Assembly (NCBI GenBank): GCA_948567375.1
Contig: OX419759.1
Span: forward strand, 52,553,493 to 52,617,492
DNA length: 64,000 bases
Source: Lunularia cruciata
Taxonomy: Eukaryota > Streptophyta > Marchantiopsida > Lunulariales > Lunulariaceae
Direction: 5' to 3'
Position 1 is the first letter of the stretch, and each line of letters opens with the position of its first letter. Of this stretch, positions 12,237 through 23,590 are shown one piece after another. A model generated the notes under the pieces. That model did not search any database. It had not been told where the DNA came from and saw only the letters and a list, made by a program, of their open reading frames with translations. The translations under genes and the position numbers were made by a program.

Positions 12237-13713
12237 CTATTGGACACATGGATTATGGTCTTGTACTCTTTGAGTGCTTTTATGTATATAGATGGTGGAG
12301 AGTTGAGAGAGGGAGGTGCGTTTTAGTTTGAGAAATCTAGATTGAGAGGAGGATGTTGAGAGTTGTAACAAAGAGCGAGTGTTAGAGTGTTAGAGGAAGC
12401 ATTTGAGCAAGAGATGTCCCGTGGTCCTGATTTACCCATTTCTAATTTTTTTTCCCATCAGACTTTAGATTCTATACCATGATGGTTTACAGGATTGGAT
12501 GGTGGTATGTTTTGGGGTGGCATTCATGGAGATGATGATTGAAACCTGGATCTTGTTGTCCTTCTATTGTTTACTTATGAGTAAATATAAGATTTGACAA
12601 TCTATTTACTTTTACAGATGGAATATAATCTAATTTTTCTTATGACCTTCAAGATGGAGTTGTGGGACACATTTGTCAAAAATTGAAGGAACTAAATTTT
12701 AAAATTACAACAAATTGGGTACAAGAGTGGAAGTATGGAGTCTTTAAGGACCAAGGGAGTTTTGGGAAGGCAGTTAAGGAGAGCATAATATGGTTGGAGA
12801 GAGGAGTTGATAGGCTATAATTTAGAGACTAAAATTGAGTAATTTGAGTCAATTTTTTGAGAGATATTATTGATTGGATCAAGGAGGTAGAATTCATATT
12901 GAGGAGCACAAGAGAGAAAATTTGGAGAGCTATGTGAAAAATTTAATGATCTGTTAAAAGGGTTAGAGAGTAGACAAAGTGCTTATAGTGCTGAGCTCAA
13001 GAAATTTTAGGGTTTGATCTATCTCAAATCATATATGGTCAACTGAAATTGGAGCTCTTGAAAGTGAGGTGTTGGAGATGAGATGCTAATCAAGTTCAAA
13101 ACTTTGGTCACTCTTTAAGTTGTAGTTTGAATTATCTCATAAAAATTTCCAGTATTGTTGGTAGTTAGTGCTTGTACTTATATACAAAGGTTTTATATGA
13201 ATTACTCAAATTGATAATTTAGGGTCTTGGATCAAGCATAATTGGGTTTAAAGAGCTCAAAAATAAACTCAACTCAAGAATTGATTCATATCTAGGATTG
13301 GGGTTAGATTAGGTTTGGTAGAGCATTTCATAAGCTTGGTAGAGCATTTCTATCTTGTATCATGATTCAGTGTCAATCCTACTATTTGTGTGATTATGAT
13401 CAGGTATTTTAGATTGCTAGAGTATTTTTTAGTATTAATTGTTTCTCTGATCTAGAAATATGGGGAAATTTACCAATAACCAAGAGCAATCTCTAAATTA
13501 AGGATTTTGAAATAACCGTAGAAATTACAAAAAAAGAGTCAAAGTTTGAGAGCTTTTCAAGGGAGCTATAGTGATCATATTGTAGCTTATTTTCTATGAT
13601 TGGAAAGCTTATCTTAAAATAGGCTTTCTATGGAATTCTAGAGCTTTTGAATCCAAGTCACAAATAGAAACTTATGCCTATTTGATTTACATAGGATTTT
13701 TCCATCATAAAGA
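12237..13713 (+). repeat. Module E, copy E2
   Basis: This is nearly identical to E4 (53228-54700) and more distantly similar to E3, E5 and reversed E1. No intact coding frame or domain is seen. Like E4, it stops at 'cataaagac' and passes directly into module F, whereas E3 and E5 continue into further E sequence there. Confidence 0.8.
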
Positions 13714-13918
13714 CCCTCAAGCCATCCTTGAGGGTAAGTGTCTATGGGAGAATCCTTAGTGGAATTAAGACCAGCTACAGGAATCCTGACTACACTTCCT
13801 CCCCAAGCCAAGTAAATGGCCAGCTATGCAAAGTTACTGGCTACTCCGCTTCCTCCCATAGTATCCTGTATTCCCCACTATAGGCCTGGACTAACCCGCC
13901 AGTACTCCATAAGAAGTG
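13714..13918 (+). repeat. Start of module F with a terminal hairpin
   Basis: The sequence matches 36739-36948 and 54706-54912. It opens with a perfect inverted repeat: 'ccctcaag' at 13714-13721 and 'cttgaggg' at 13727-13734 with a 5-nt loop. In segment A the module is cut at 13918 and replaced by a short low-complexity stretch before module C1. Confidence 0.75.
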
Positions 13919-13990
13919 GGAGTTCTATTTGAAAACCACAACACTATAAAAACCACAACACTTGAATGAAATACTCAACAAATGAATGGA

Positions 13991-16900
13991 ACTCAAATGA
14001 ATGAAAAATAGTAACCTTTGTGAAGACTTCTTCTTCTTATTGCTTCTCCACCTTTCATGTAATACCATTAGCTATTATCTAGATGTGGAAATTTGCATGG
14101 TAATATGTTGAATGATATTATATATGATGGTCTAAATGGATCAGATAGACATGTTACCAAAATAGTACTTTCTGTAATAGTGTAGAGGTCTAAAACATAC
14201 TAGAAACTTCAAAGACAATTTTGAAGGCCTAAATGGCTGAATTAGGCCTCAAAGAATGGTCAGCCCCCCTCTATGATAGACAATGCGGTCATCAAGGGGA
14301 AATTGAAAGGGGTGGAGTTCACTAACATGTCACCAATCCATGTATCTGATTCAAGGTGCAACTCCCTTTGAGTAGATACTCTTTGCCAAGGTGTTCCTTT
14401 GGGGCCTTGGAGGAATGTCTAGGCCGTTTGGGCTATGGGTAAGTGAATATGAAGGCCGGGTTACTACTCAAGCCTTAAGCAGTCCTCACGTTTGAGATTT
14501 AAGAGGTTTGATCCAATTCCATTTGAGATTTACTTCCACGTGGGAAGAACAACCTCAACTCGTTCTAGTTTTGTACTCTTTTTCTTAAGGCAATAAAATA
14601 GGGTGACTGCACTTGAGACGAGTGTCGATTAGGGTAACACTTATTTGACGCTCTACTCTCTTTTGATCTCTTCCTTTTCCATCATGAATTGTATGGATTT
14701 GTGATTCTTACTTTCAACCTGGAACCTCAAGAAATCGAGTGTATAGTTTTTGAAATTTTTATCAAAAGACAATCCATACATCCTTCTTTGCTCTGAATTC
14801 CAAATGATGTAACAACTGATAATTGGAAACAGAATAAGGGACTTTTCTCAAGGTCGAAGCGTGGTAGAGAGTATTACTTCATGTAAAAATATGAAACTTG
14901 GCATAAAGACATTCAGTTGCAATGAGACTTGAAATTAGAATGTCTCTCACGATAAAAATTAAAACTTACTCTAATTGATAGTCTAAAATTATAAATACGC
15001 AATGGCAACAATTTTGATCCTTGATTTTCATAATTCAACTATATTCACGAGCTTCAGGACCTTTCAATGCCGTCATCTTTTTCATCGATCTTCAACTTGA
15101 AGGCACTTCCCTTGTGAAAGGTGCTAACGGTTATTGAATGAAGATTTTGTTTTGAATGCCCCTTTCGTCTTGTCATGTTACCGACAGGGGATCAACGGGT
15201 TGTATTCTCGTTTATATTACAATTTGCCGAAATATGAATTTCGGCTGCGGCGACTGCCGAAGAAACGGATGTGCGATGCCGCGCAACGAGAGATTTGCAC
15301 CATGGGAATCGAGCTTCATGGTTCAAGGGGTCCGCATCTTCACTTTGGGGATGATGAACGCCGATACTCATATTGGGTGTGTTCGTGAAGGTCCGCTTGA
15401 ATTCTCTGACAGAGTACGTCAGTCTATATGAGGATGGGGTATTTATTGGATCCTTTGTAGACTCTATGGTAGAGGTCCTATTCTGAATCAAATTTTGTTC
15501 TATATCTCTTGTTACGATCTGATCACGTTGCAAACCGTTACTATCAGGTTGTTTCGTTGGAGTAGACGTTTGGGACAAACCGTCGATTTGGACTGAGAAC
15601 TACATCAGCTGAACAACTGAGATTGAGACTGATGCTGGTTAGTCTGAAATCGAACCCAATCTCATGAGAACGTACAATGAATGTCCCAAAGTTCAGACTT
15701 CATTAATTTCCATATCAACATGGAACCTTACACATTAAAACTTAACACCGATAGCATTTACAGATAAGATTGTTACTCATTTCTTCCCTGAAGAGTAGAT
15801 TGGCTCTTCAAAAGCAGCGGGGACTCCGTTATGCGGACCGGCCGGTGGATCATGCATAAACCTCCGAAAACCAGGAACTACAAAAGAATATCACGTTCTC
15901 CAACAGTAGAGTGGAATTCAGTATTTATCACGTTATCGCTTTCACAAATTTAATATGAGATCCTCGCTGATGTGGCATCCGCATCGTTTTGCGTTCTATC
16001 TCTTGGCCCACATGGGCAATTGGAGCTTGTGGAAATTTTGTACGATCATATATTGATACGTGTCAACCATTTTTTGCGAATTCCAGACCCTCATGTTTGG
16101 GTATCCATAATATAATCGTATCATCCCGATACCGTTACGATCTATACAGTTTGTTGCAGATCCACTTTGTAGCAAACCACGTATCTGAAGAAGCTCTCCA
16201 CACCGTCTGGTATGGATGTCGGTTTTCTCCCTAGCACCTTTCCTTATTTGAACGTGTATATCAATCTCAAGGTAGAGTCTTGATTGATCAGCGTAAGTCG
16301 CCGTAGGCCATGATCTAGGAACTCTTTACCTGTAAAATCAACAATGATCATGCATTCCATCTGCACTTCGAAAGAACATTGAACAATGTACAAAAGCTGG
16401 TTCACCAAAGCATACGTTTGAAATGATCATGTAGACTGTCCTAGAAACGATTGTCTAGCTAGAACGGTATTTCTGGAGGCTGATGGTGATGACATTCACA
16501 AATGGCAGACTAAAGATGTCACCTGTCAAGCTATTAGCCGATCTGATAGGACCAACGCCACTGGTGTCCAGGGCTGCAAAGAGGTCATAATCTCTAGATC
16601 ATCCACGATCGTTGCATGCGCTGATACATAATCAGGTTTCTCAGCACCCGTATACTCCACCATTGTATGAAGCTCCAGTACATATGTCTAATCTGATCTA
16701 TATGTATGTGAAGGCCGGCTTACCACGTAGGCCGTCCTACACTTAACCAATGACTTCGATAACTTCTGAGTGGTTTATGTATATACAGTGGGAACGGACT
16801 GGAGCACATTGATGTACATCAAATTCATCCTTTGACCATGGATATCATATGAAACAGACCGTGACTTCATCGAATTTCAGCATGATGATTCTGATGATAT

Positions 16901-17470
16901 AAATGTCGACCGCATTGGACCCGGTGTAAAAACCTTTTGACTTGAGGCAGGTACACTCGATCCATACCAATAATTTATCAGTGAAGCTTTTCAATTCGTG
17001 TCCCATAACAAGTGGAGACATCGATATCTGTGTCGCTTCTGCTGTCATCACGTCACTACTTTATTCTCGTGTAATTCTCTAAACCATTAGGCTCACGGAT
17101 ATTCAATAGTGAGTATAAAGAGAGAAGGGCGGATCGCGAAGATACCATGAAACCCATCAAGCCGTACAAGGGTGAGATAAAACTATATATGTGGAAATAC
17201 AATAAATAAAAATATACACAAAAAGTTTACTAAGTGAATTTGGGATGGTAGACTCCGCAGCGTAGTATCCGGCCCTTTCATATCGCGTTTCAGCGACCTG
17301 AATCGGCCGGATGCTTGGTCCTGTAACGCGGTGCTTTGTATTCGTTCTATCTTGACTTTCTGATTTGATATGTGTCTTTCGGTCGTGCGTAGAATCAAAC
17401 ACGAATGCTGGCGCTCCATCTGAAATGCAATGGGCCAAATTATAATTTTATCAATTATAATATAATACAT
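13991..17470 (+). repeat. Module C1, complete copy
   Basis: This is the fullest copy of module C (others: 26528-29353 and 60960-64000). The left 0.7 kb is AT-rich, has an AATAAA at 14592-14597, and is LTR-like in that degenerate copies occur elsewhere. The core (about 15105-16050 and 16155-17005) is GC-richer. The right end (17240-17400) matches module G at 24870-25030. The left edge, at 'actcaaatgaatga', is shared by all three copies; C2 and C3 have the Gypsy remnant on its left, while C1 has segment A. Confidence 0.85.
15134..15578. other. Open frames in the GC-rich core of C1, function unknown
   Basis: Plus-strand frames at 15134-15388 and 15156-15431 and a minus-strand frame at 15192-15578 (128 codons) overlap. 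The plus frame contains RRLPKKRMCDAAQREI; the minus frame contains HEARFPWCKSL and SSAVAAAEIHIS. The same frames are largely open in C2 (27702-28162) and C3 (61992-62580). I recognise no family and cannot tell which strand, if any, is coding. The GC-rich island may be a host gene fragment carried within the repeat. Confidence 0.3.
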
Positions 17471-17917
17471 GTGTTAAATTTTATTTACAAAATTATTGAA
17501 AATGACATCCATATTTGCCTTCACGAACTTTGCAGCCTTCACATATTCCTGATTGAACTTCTTCAAATCCCCTGAAAATGTTTCACTACTGGTCAAGCCT
17601 CGGGACCTGTATATGCAGGCGTAAAAAGGACGGAATCGATGGTCCCAAAGACCTCAGGTGAGAGTCGGGGATGTCCTGAAGAAAGTCGGGCCGGAAGAGT
17701 AGTGCGAGCAAAGCACGAACGATAGTGCCGTCAAAAGTCAGTCAATAAACCAGGGATTGCCACGTTGATTCTGGAAGTGGGGACATCAATTTTGGGATCT
17801 ATAAATTGTGAGTGTAAGTTGTTGTTCTGCGAGAGAACGAAAGATCTGCTAATCAGACAGCATTTTAGCTTCATTGGTTTACTTCTATCTGTCTCCGAGC
17901 GGTCAGCATCGATCATT
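17471..17917. other. Single-copy interval, no gene recognised
   Basis: This moderately GC-rich stretch has no match elsewhere in the window. It contains 'tctataaattg' near 17799, which could be a plus-strand TATA box, but no convincing coding region follows before the 67-bp tandem repeat and the Copia element. Confidence 0.4.
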
Positions 17918-18051
17918 CATCATCTAACACCAAATGAGCATTATATTGAGATACTAAAGGCTCAATAGCACTTGCTGTGGGGATCATCATCTAACACCAA
18001 ATGAGCATTATATTGAGATACTAAAGGCTCAATAGCACTTGCTGTGGGGAT
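17918..18051. repeat. 67-bp exact tandem duplication
   Basis: Two copies (17918-17984 and 17985-18051) starting 'catcatctaacacc' follow one another without an evident mismatch. The duplication lies immediately left of the Copia LTR region and appears recent. Confidence 0.93.
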
Positions 18052-18352
18052 CAGGTTCCAACTAAAGAAGTCTCAAAGAAATTGATACATTTTGAACTGG
18101 ATAAGTGCATGTATAATATTGCACAATTTCCTGAGAAATAGATTATTATGTTTGGCTTGTTATTAGTGACTTGATAGATTATTGTAGACTATCACAATTA
18201 AGAGCAAACATGAATGATGAAACAACAAGGTGTGGGACAGGCCCTTATCTTGATATATTCAATCACTACTATGGCAAAGTGGCTAGATATCATGAGTGGT
18301 CCAGTATTACAGTATTCAGGAGTTCAGCCAAATGACAGTGATGAGGAACTAT

Positions 18353-18355
<3 letters not shown>

Positions 18356-18404
<49 letters not shown>
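18356..18404. repeat. (TA)n microsatellite within the Copia LTR
   Basis: An uninterrupted TA dinucleotide run followed by a short GT run to about 18411. It would sit near the TATA region of the LTR promoter. Confidence 0.95.
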
Positions 18405-18412
<8 letters not shown>

Positions 18413-18547
18413 ACACAAAGCAAGTAAATAAAGGGTTGGGTGAGCCTATTTTGGTAATGGAGGTAGGTCCTAGGACAAGAAGAGAACCAAGTTATTTCCT
18501 GTTGCCCTTAATTATTTGCTTAATGTGGTTTATGATGTGCTAACAAT

Positions 18548-18559
18548 TGGTATCAGAGC
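18548..18559 (+). promoter_or_regulatory. Copia primer-binding site (initiator tRNA-Met type)
   Basis: The sequence TGGTATCAGAGC is the classic plant Copia primer-binding site, complementary to the 3' end of initiator methionine tRNA. It starts two bases after a CA (18544-18545) that marks the likely 3' end of the 5' LTR. It fixes the orientation and the LTR boundary. Confidence 0.93.
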
Positions 18560-18639
18560 TTAGTTGGTCCAGAATCTTGAGATCTGAGGGTGCATTGAAG
18601 TGGGTCAACAAGCTATTCCACAGCAAAGCAGTGGCAGGA

Positions 18640-19400
18640 GTGATATCCATATCAAACGCTAAATTTGCAATGCAGAAGTTTGATGGACAAAAGAAATTTG
18701 GACTTTGCCAACCAAAGATGAAGAACCTTCTTGTCCAACAAGGACTGCATAGAGCACTAAGAAAAGGACACAAGGAAAAAATGATGAGGATGAGGAAGAT
18801 AAAGATGCAGATCTCAAAGCTATTAGCACTACTTGTTCGAACCTTGTTGATGAAGTGCTGTATAATGTTGAGAATGAGGAATCTGCACCAAAACTATAGG
18901 CCACACTCAAGAATCTTTATATAACCAAGTCATTGACAAATAGACTGTTTCTTAAACAAAAGTTGTATATGTTGTGGATGAAGAAAGGTCAAAGTATTAA
19001 AGAGCACCTCAATGCTTTCAACAAAATCATTTCTGAGTTGATGAGCATAGAGGTTAAGTTAGTAGAGAAAGATAGGGCATTGTTGTTATTGACTTCATTT
19101 TCTCCATCATATGAGCATCTAGTCACAACTCTTCTATTTGGTAAGGATGATATAAACTTTGAGGAGGTCAGTTCAGCATTATTGTCCAATGAGGTGAGAA
19201 AAAAGATCAGACCAAGAAAAGAAAAATCCAGAGGCTCTTTTTATTGGAGGGAGGACAAGAGAGAGATAGAGAGAGAAAGAGAGATCAGATCAAGAGAAAA
19301 TTAAGATCCAAGGCTAGAAGTAAAGGTTTCAAAGGCAAGTGTTGGGTTTGTGGGAAGGTTGGACATTTCAAGGACTGTAACAACAAGGATAAAGGTCACC
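18640..19400 (+). pseudogene. Copia gag remnant
   Basis: Gag forms the particle that packages element RNA. The start of the conserved gag domain is visible as MQKFDGQKKFGL (near 18670), followed in another frame by SLTNRLFLKQKLY and LLFGKDDINFEEVSSALLS (18933-19304). A zinc knuckle follows in a third frame as CWVCGKVGHFKDC (19350-19390). The knuckle has only three residues between the histidine and last cysteine instead of four, so metal binding is doubtful. At least two frame changes and several stops break the gene. Confidence 0.85.
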
Positions 19401-19469
19401 TTTCTGATCAAGCAAGTATTGCTGAGTCATCTGGTTTTATGAATGATGTTCTATGTGTTACCCAAGACA

Positions 19470-21360
19470 AAGATCAATTTGAGGAATCATGGATTTCGGA
19501 CTCAGGTTTCTCTAACCATATGTGTCCAAATAAGGAGAGGTTTCATGAATACAAACCATTAAATGGAGGATCTGTGATAATGGGGAACAACATGGCTTGT
19601 AAGGCTATTGGCATTGGTACAATATGCCTTAAGTTGTTTGATGGTGTTGCAAGGATTCTTGCTGATGTGAGACATGTTCCTGGATTAAGAAAGAATTCTA
19701 TATCACTAGGCACTTTGGAGTCAAATAGTTGGAGGTGGGGAGCAGAAAATAGAATACTCAAAGTAACAAATGGAGCATTGGTTGCAATGAATAGCAAGAA
19801 GACAGGAAATCTTTATGAGCTGTGTTGGAGTTCTTTATGAGCTTCATGAGTTATGTTTGGAGATTTAGGGTTACTAGAGAAGTAGAAATTACTATTTATG
19901 GAAAAAAGATCTCACTCCCTTATGGCACCTCCGTTTCCATCATATGAGTGAAAGGGGTCTTAGTAAATTGTCCAATAAACAACTTCTTAAGGCTCTTAGA
20001 AGTTCTAAGTTAAAATTCTATGAGCATTGTGTAACAAGAAACAAACAGAGTGTAAGCTTTTCCACAAGAGTTCACAAGGAATTTTAGACTATGGGCATTT
20101 TGATCTTTGGTGCCCAGCACTTAAAGCTTCAAAATCTAGAGCATTATATTTTGTATCTTTGGTTGATGATTACTCTAGGAGAGTAAAGATCTACACCATG
20201 AAGCAAACATCAGAGGTCCTCTCTATCTTTAAAAAGTGGAAGGCGATGATGGAAAAACAAATGGAAGGAAAGTGAAGTATTTGAGATATGATAAAGGTGG
20301 AGAATAAAAACCTTAGAGTTTGGTAGATATTGTAAGTGTGAACTGATAATTCATTACTTTAACATACCATGTACCCTTAAAAAAGTGGAGTGGCAGAGCA
20401 GATAAATCATACAGTCCTAGAGAGTCTGGGAAGTATGTTAAGCAACACCAGATTGGAGAAGAGCTTTTGGGCATAAGCTATCAATATGGCTTGTCATTTG
20501 GTGAGCATTTCTCCTTCTACCGCTATTGAGTGTAAGACACCTATAGACAAATGACCAGGTTGGCATGTTGATTATGCGTCACTTTGATGTTTGGATACAT
20601 AACTTATGTTCATATTCAATAAGAACAAAGGACAAAGCTAGATCCCAAATAAAGACAATGTATATTCTTGGGATGGATACAAAGAAATATAGATTATGTG
20701 ATCCAAAAAGGTGTTGCCTTGTTGTGAGTAGGTATGTAGTTTTTGATGAGACTAACATGATGGAGACAATTAAGAGTGTAAAAAATGAGACTTGCAATGG
20801 ATGAGGAGATGAAATCTTTGGCCAAACCAAACTGAGAGACCTGAAAAATTTCCTATAGGAAAGAAGGCAATTGGTTGCAGATGGATATTTTGGAGGAAGC
20901 AAGGATTTCCAAATCAGGGAAACATCAATACAAATCAAGGCTTGTAGCAAATTGTTAAAGCCAAAACAAAATATTGACTTCAATGAGATTTTTTCACCAA
21001 TGGTAAAAATCTCTTCAATTCATGCATTGTTAGTAATAATTGCTTTCCATAACTCCAATTTGGAGCAACTAGTGTTACAATATCTCTTTTACATGGAGAA
21101 TTGGAGGAGTGACTTACATGCATCAACCTGAAGGTTTTGTGGTACCAAGGAAGGAAAACCTAGTTTGCAGGTTACAAAAGTCTTTATGTGGACTAAACCA
21201 AAGTCCAAAACTTTGGTACATGAAATTTGATTCTTTCATATTGATGCATGGATATAGAAGAAGTGAGTTGGATTTTTGAGTGTACCTCAACAAGCCACGT
21301 GGACCTAGAGTATTTGATTTAATCATTTTGGTACTATATGTGGATGATATGTTGATTGCC
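19470..21360 (+). pseudogene. Copia pol remnant: protease, integrase, reverse transcriptase
   Basis: The aspartic protease motif DSG lies at 19499-19507 in SWISDSGFSNH, followed by VRHVPGLRKN. The integrase core starts with HFDLWCPA and continues as FVSLVDDYSRRV (about 20090-20190), keeping the first catalytic Asp; the second appears lost after a frame break near 20280. Reverse transcriptase is traced through DFNEIFSPMVK (about 20980), a piece matching LMHGYRRSE (about 21250), and YVDD at 21337-21348. Many stops and shifts make it non-functional. The sequence ends 12 bp after YVDD, where module D2 starts. Confidence 0.87.
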
Positions 21361-23590
21361 AAAGAGAAACACGGGATGCACATTTTCAAAAGTAATACTG
21401 CAGCTATCAAGTTATATTTCAGATTCATCACTACCCCCTTCCTCACAATAGGAAAGTTTCTCAATATAGAATTTTATCTCCTTGTGGCTTTTCCCTTTTC
21501 CATTTACCCTACCCCAAGACACTCAATAAACACTGCCAAATGTTGTGTTTACTTTTCCTTCTTGTCTTTTCCCTTTCTCTTTGCAGCTCTGAACTTCATT
21601 TTTGTGGCAAATATCTTCAAGTACGACTCCTCCTTTGCTCCAATTTTCTTTGTTTGCAATATCTTCTAGCTTTGTTGTGTTTTTAAGTCTTCAATTTCCT
21701 CCCTTTTTGCTAGGCTAGTGGCCTCAATTTTGGCAAGTCTTATCCTAGTCCTTGTATGCATTACCTCCTTCCACATATTGCTATGGCTGTCAAAATTATG
21801 TGCAAATTCAAATGCAAACTCTGCAACACTTGTTGACATTTTCCTCCTCTTCCAAAAATCACCCTCAGCTTCCTTCACCGCTTGCCTTAAATTATTCTCC
21901 TTTATGAATATCAGATTTTGCTGCTCCGTGGGTCTACCTCTCCTAGATGAATCATCATTTACTTCATCTCTTAATCCTTAATTGGATCTCCATGGAATTG
22001 AGACGGGCAATGAGTCAAACTCAAAGGGAGTCATATTCTCATCCTCAAGCTCATCTACCATAGGTAAGGCATGGATAGTATCCTTTTTTTAGTATACTCC
22101 TTGGATACAGAGAACTGAAAGCTGATATGGAGTATTGTGAGACGTGAAGCTATCCTCATCTCTTAAAAACTTCCAAGAAACAACATAGCCTCCAACCTCC
22201 AAGACTCCTACTTCATCTCCTTATTGCAAGCTTACAAAATCATCAACAAAGCTATTCCCTCCAACACTTATATTTGCATCTACATCAATATTGGTACTCT
22301 TGTCCTCTATTTCCATGGTAATTTCAACAATATCATTCTCATCTCCTAGACCCATATTTAAAGATGAGGGAGGGAATATATTCTTTTTCTCCACAAACAT
22401 GATATCCATTTGGTAGCAATGAGGACAACAAAAATTCAATTTATTGTCACTGACCAACACTCATTTGATTTCCATTTCAGTGATTTCTCCCCTATGCACT
22501 TCTCCCTCCAGTCTCTGGCACACTTCTTGATTAATTTTGCACCCTTCATACTCTTGGGAAACCCAATACCTAAAGTCATCAAATGATTTGCATAAACAAG
22601 AATGTTGTGCTCTTTTGCACCACTTGCTACCCACCATCTCCCCTATGTATTTGTCTTAAGTGCTCTGAACCCTTGATGTAGTCAAAAAGTTGCATATAGC
22701 ACCGAGGAATCAAACAAAATCAATCATCAAGTTGCTGCTACTGCTTTGTTTATTGGAAAAGATTTACTTACGGCTTGAGGAATTTTATCTACATATCATC
22801 AACATCTCATCATAGGAGAAGGCACATTCCTTGGAGGATTCAACAGAGGAAGCTTATTTAGAGGACAAGGCATACAAGACCAGTTATTCATGAAAGGAGG
22901 AGGCACTACTAATACCATTCTCAAAAGACTTAGAAATCTCAAGTTTGGACTAACATTTTAAGGAAGTTGGACAATATGATGGATAAGAATGTGCACTCAA
23001 TGATCAAGACTCAGTATGATCTAGACTGTTTTCTAAAAATTTACATGTGTTTGGATGAGCTACAAAACAATTGGAGCATAAATAACCATCTATAAATTGC
23101 TATATATATATATATATATTTGAACCAATTCTATGCAATCAAAGTATCAAGATTAAAATCTGCAAAGTTGGCACACATATGCACAAAATCAGCAACAAGA
23201 ACATCCTTAATTTCTTGATATGCAGGCCAAAGGTGTCTCTATTCTTTGAACATGGATGATTGCAAATTGAACCTGTAGCTGTGGAAAAAACTACTTTGAC
23301 TTCTGAATTTGAATCTCAATTTCATTTGCAAGAGGAGAAAATTGCTAATATAAAGGTAAAGGCAGCTTCAAATTTTGAAATTTGAAAGTGTAAAACCAAA
23401 GCACTCTATTCTTTCACATGACAATTTTTTATATTTGGGACCAGTAAACCCAGAACTCCTTACTTCCATGTGTCCATTATTTACAAAACCATCTGTTACA
23501 TTTGAATTCATTCTTAGCTTTGTATGCATGGCTCCTTAAACCCTATTTTTTTTTACATAATAATTTGTCCCGGATAAAATAAAATATCTC
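21361..23590 (-). pseudogene. Module D2: broken copy of an unrecognised protein gene
   Basis: This is the copy of module D with the clearest coding traces on the minus strand. The N-terminal side shows LWPAYQEIKDVLVADF (about 23150-23250). A segment beginning WVASGAKEHNILVYA and containing KKCARDWREKC runs at about 22440-22640. An acidic segment with GDENDIVEITMEIED lies at 22221-22460. The charged end carries RRGRPTEQQNLIFIKEN and EAEGDFWKRRKM (21666-21981) and stops at a TAG where D3 reads on for 15 more codons. Stops and frame shifts separate the segments. I recognise no family. D2 directly follows the truncated Copia element, as D3 follows the second Copia fragment. Confidence 0.45.

Larger units (their letters stand above)
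5129..13918. repeat. Segment A: copy 1 of a large segmental duplication
   Basis: From 'caggattgtgccca' to the end of the first part of module F, this segment matches segment B (43893-54915) in order and orientation. Shared content includes the GC-rich ORF, the whole peroxidase gene with introns, module D and module E. Peroxidase exon 4 is offset by 38789 bp between copies and exon 2 by 38795 bp. Large differences: A has about 60 bp near 5175-5234 that B lacks; A lacks about 2.2 kb that B has at 50985-53228, with the break in A at a (CT)n(TA)n run. The high identity in introns points to a fairly recent event. Confidence 0.9.
18062..21360 (+). mobile_element. Decayed Copia (Ty1/copia) LTR retrotransposon, 3' truncated
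   Basis: The element holds a 5' LTR ending at about 18545, a primer-binding site, gag, protease, integrase and reverse-transcriptase regions in Copia order. The LTR's left edge is uncertain; 18062 is an estimate. The LTR includes a TA microsatellite (18356-18404) and 'aaataaag' near 18426. The coding part is broken by many stops and frameshifts. It stops just after the YVDD motif at 21360, where module D2 begins, so RNase H and the 3' LTR are missing. A second fragment at 29359-30325 retains the RNase H part. Confidence 0.88.

Noticed and set aside
14060-14110. Degenerate Gypsy primer-binding site on the minus strand ('tggtattacatg')
   Set aside because: It matches the initiator-Met site only partly and lacks an LTR end (CA) directly before it, so I did not annotate it.
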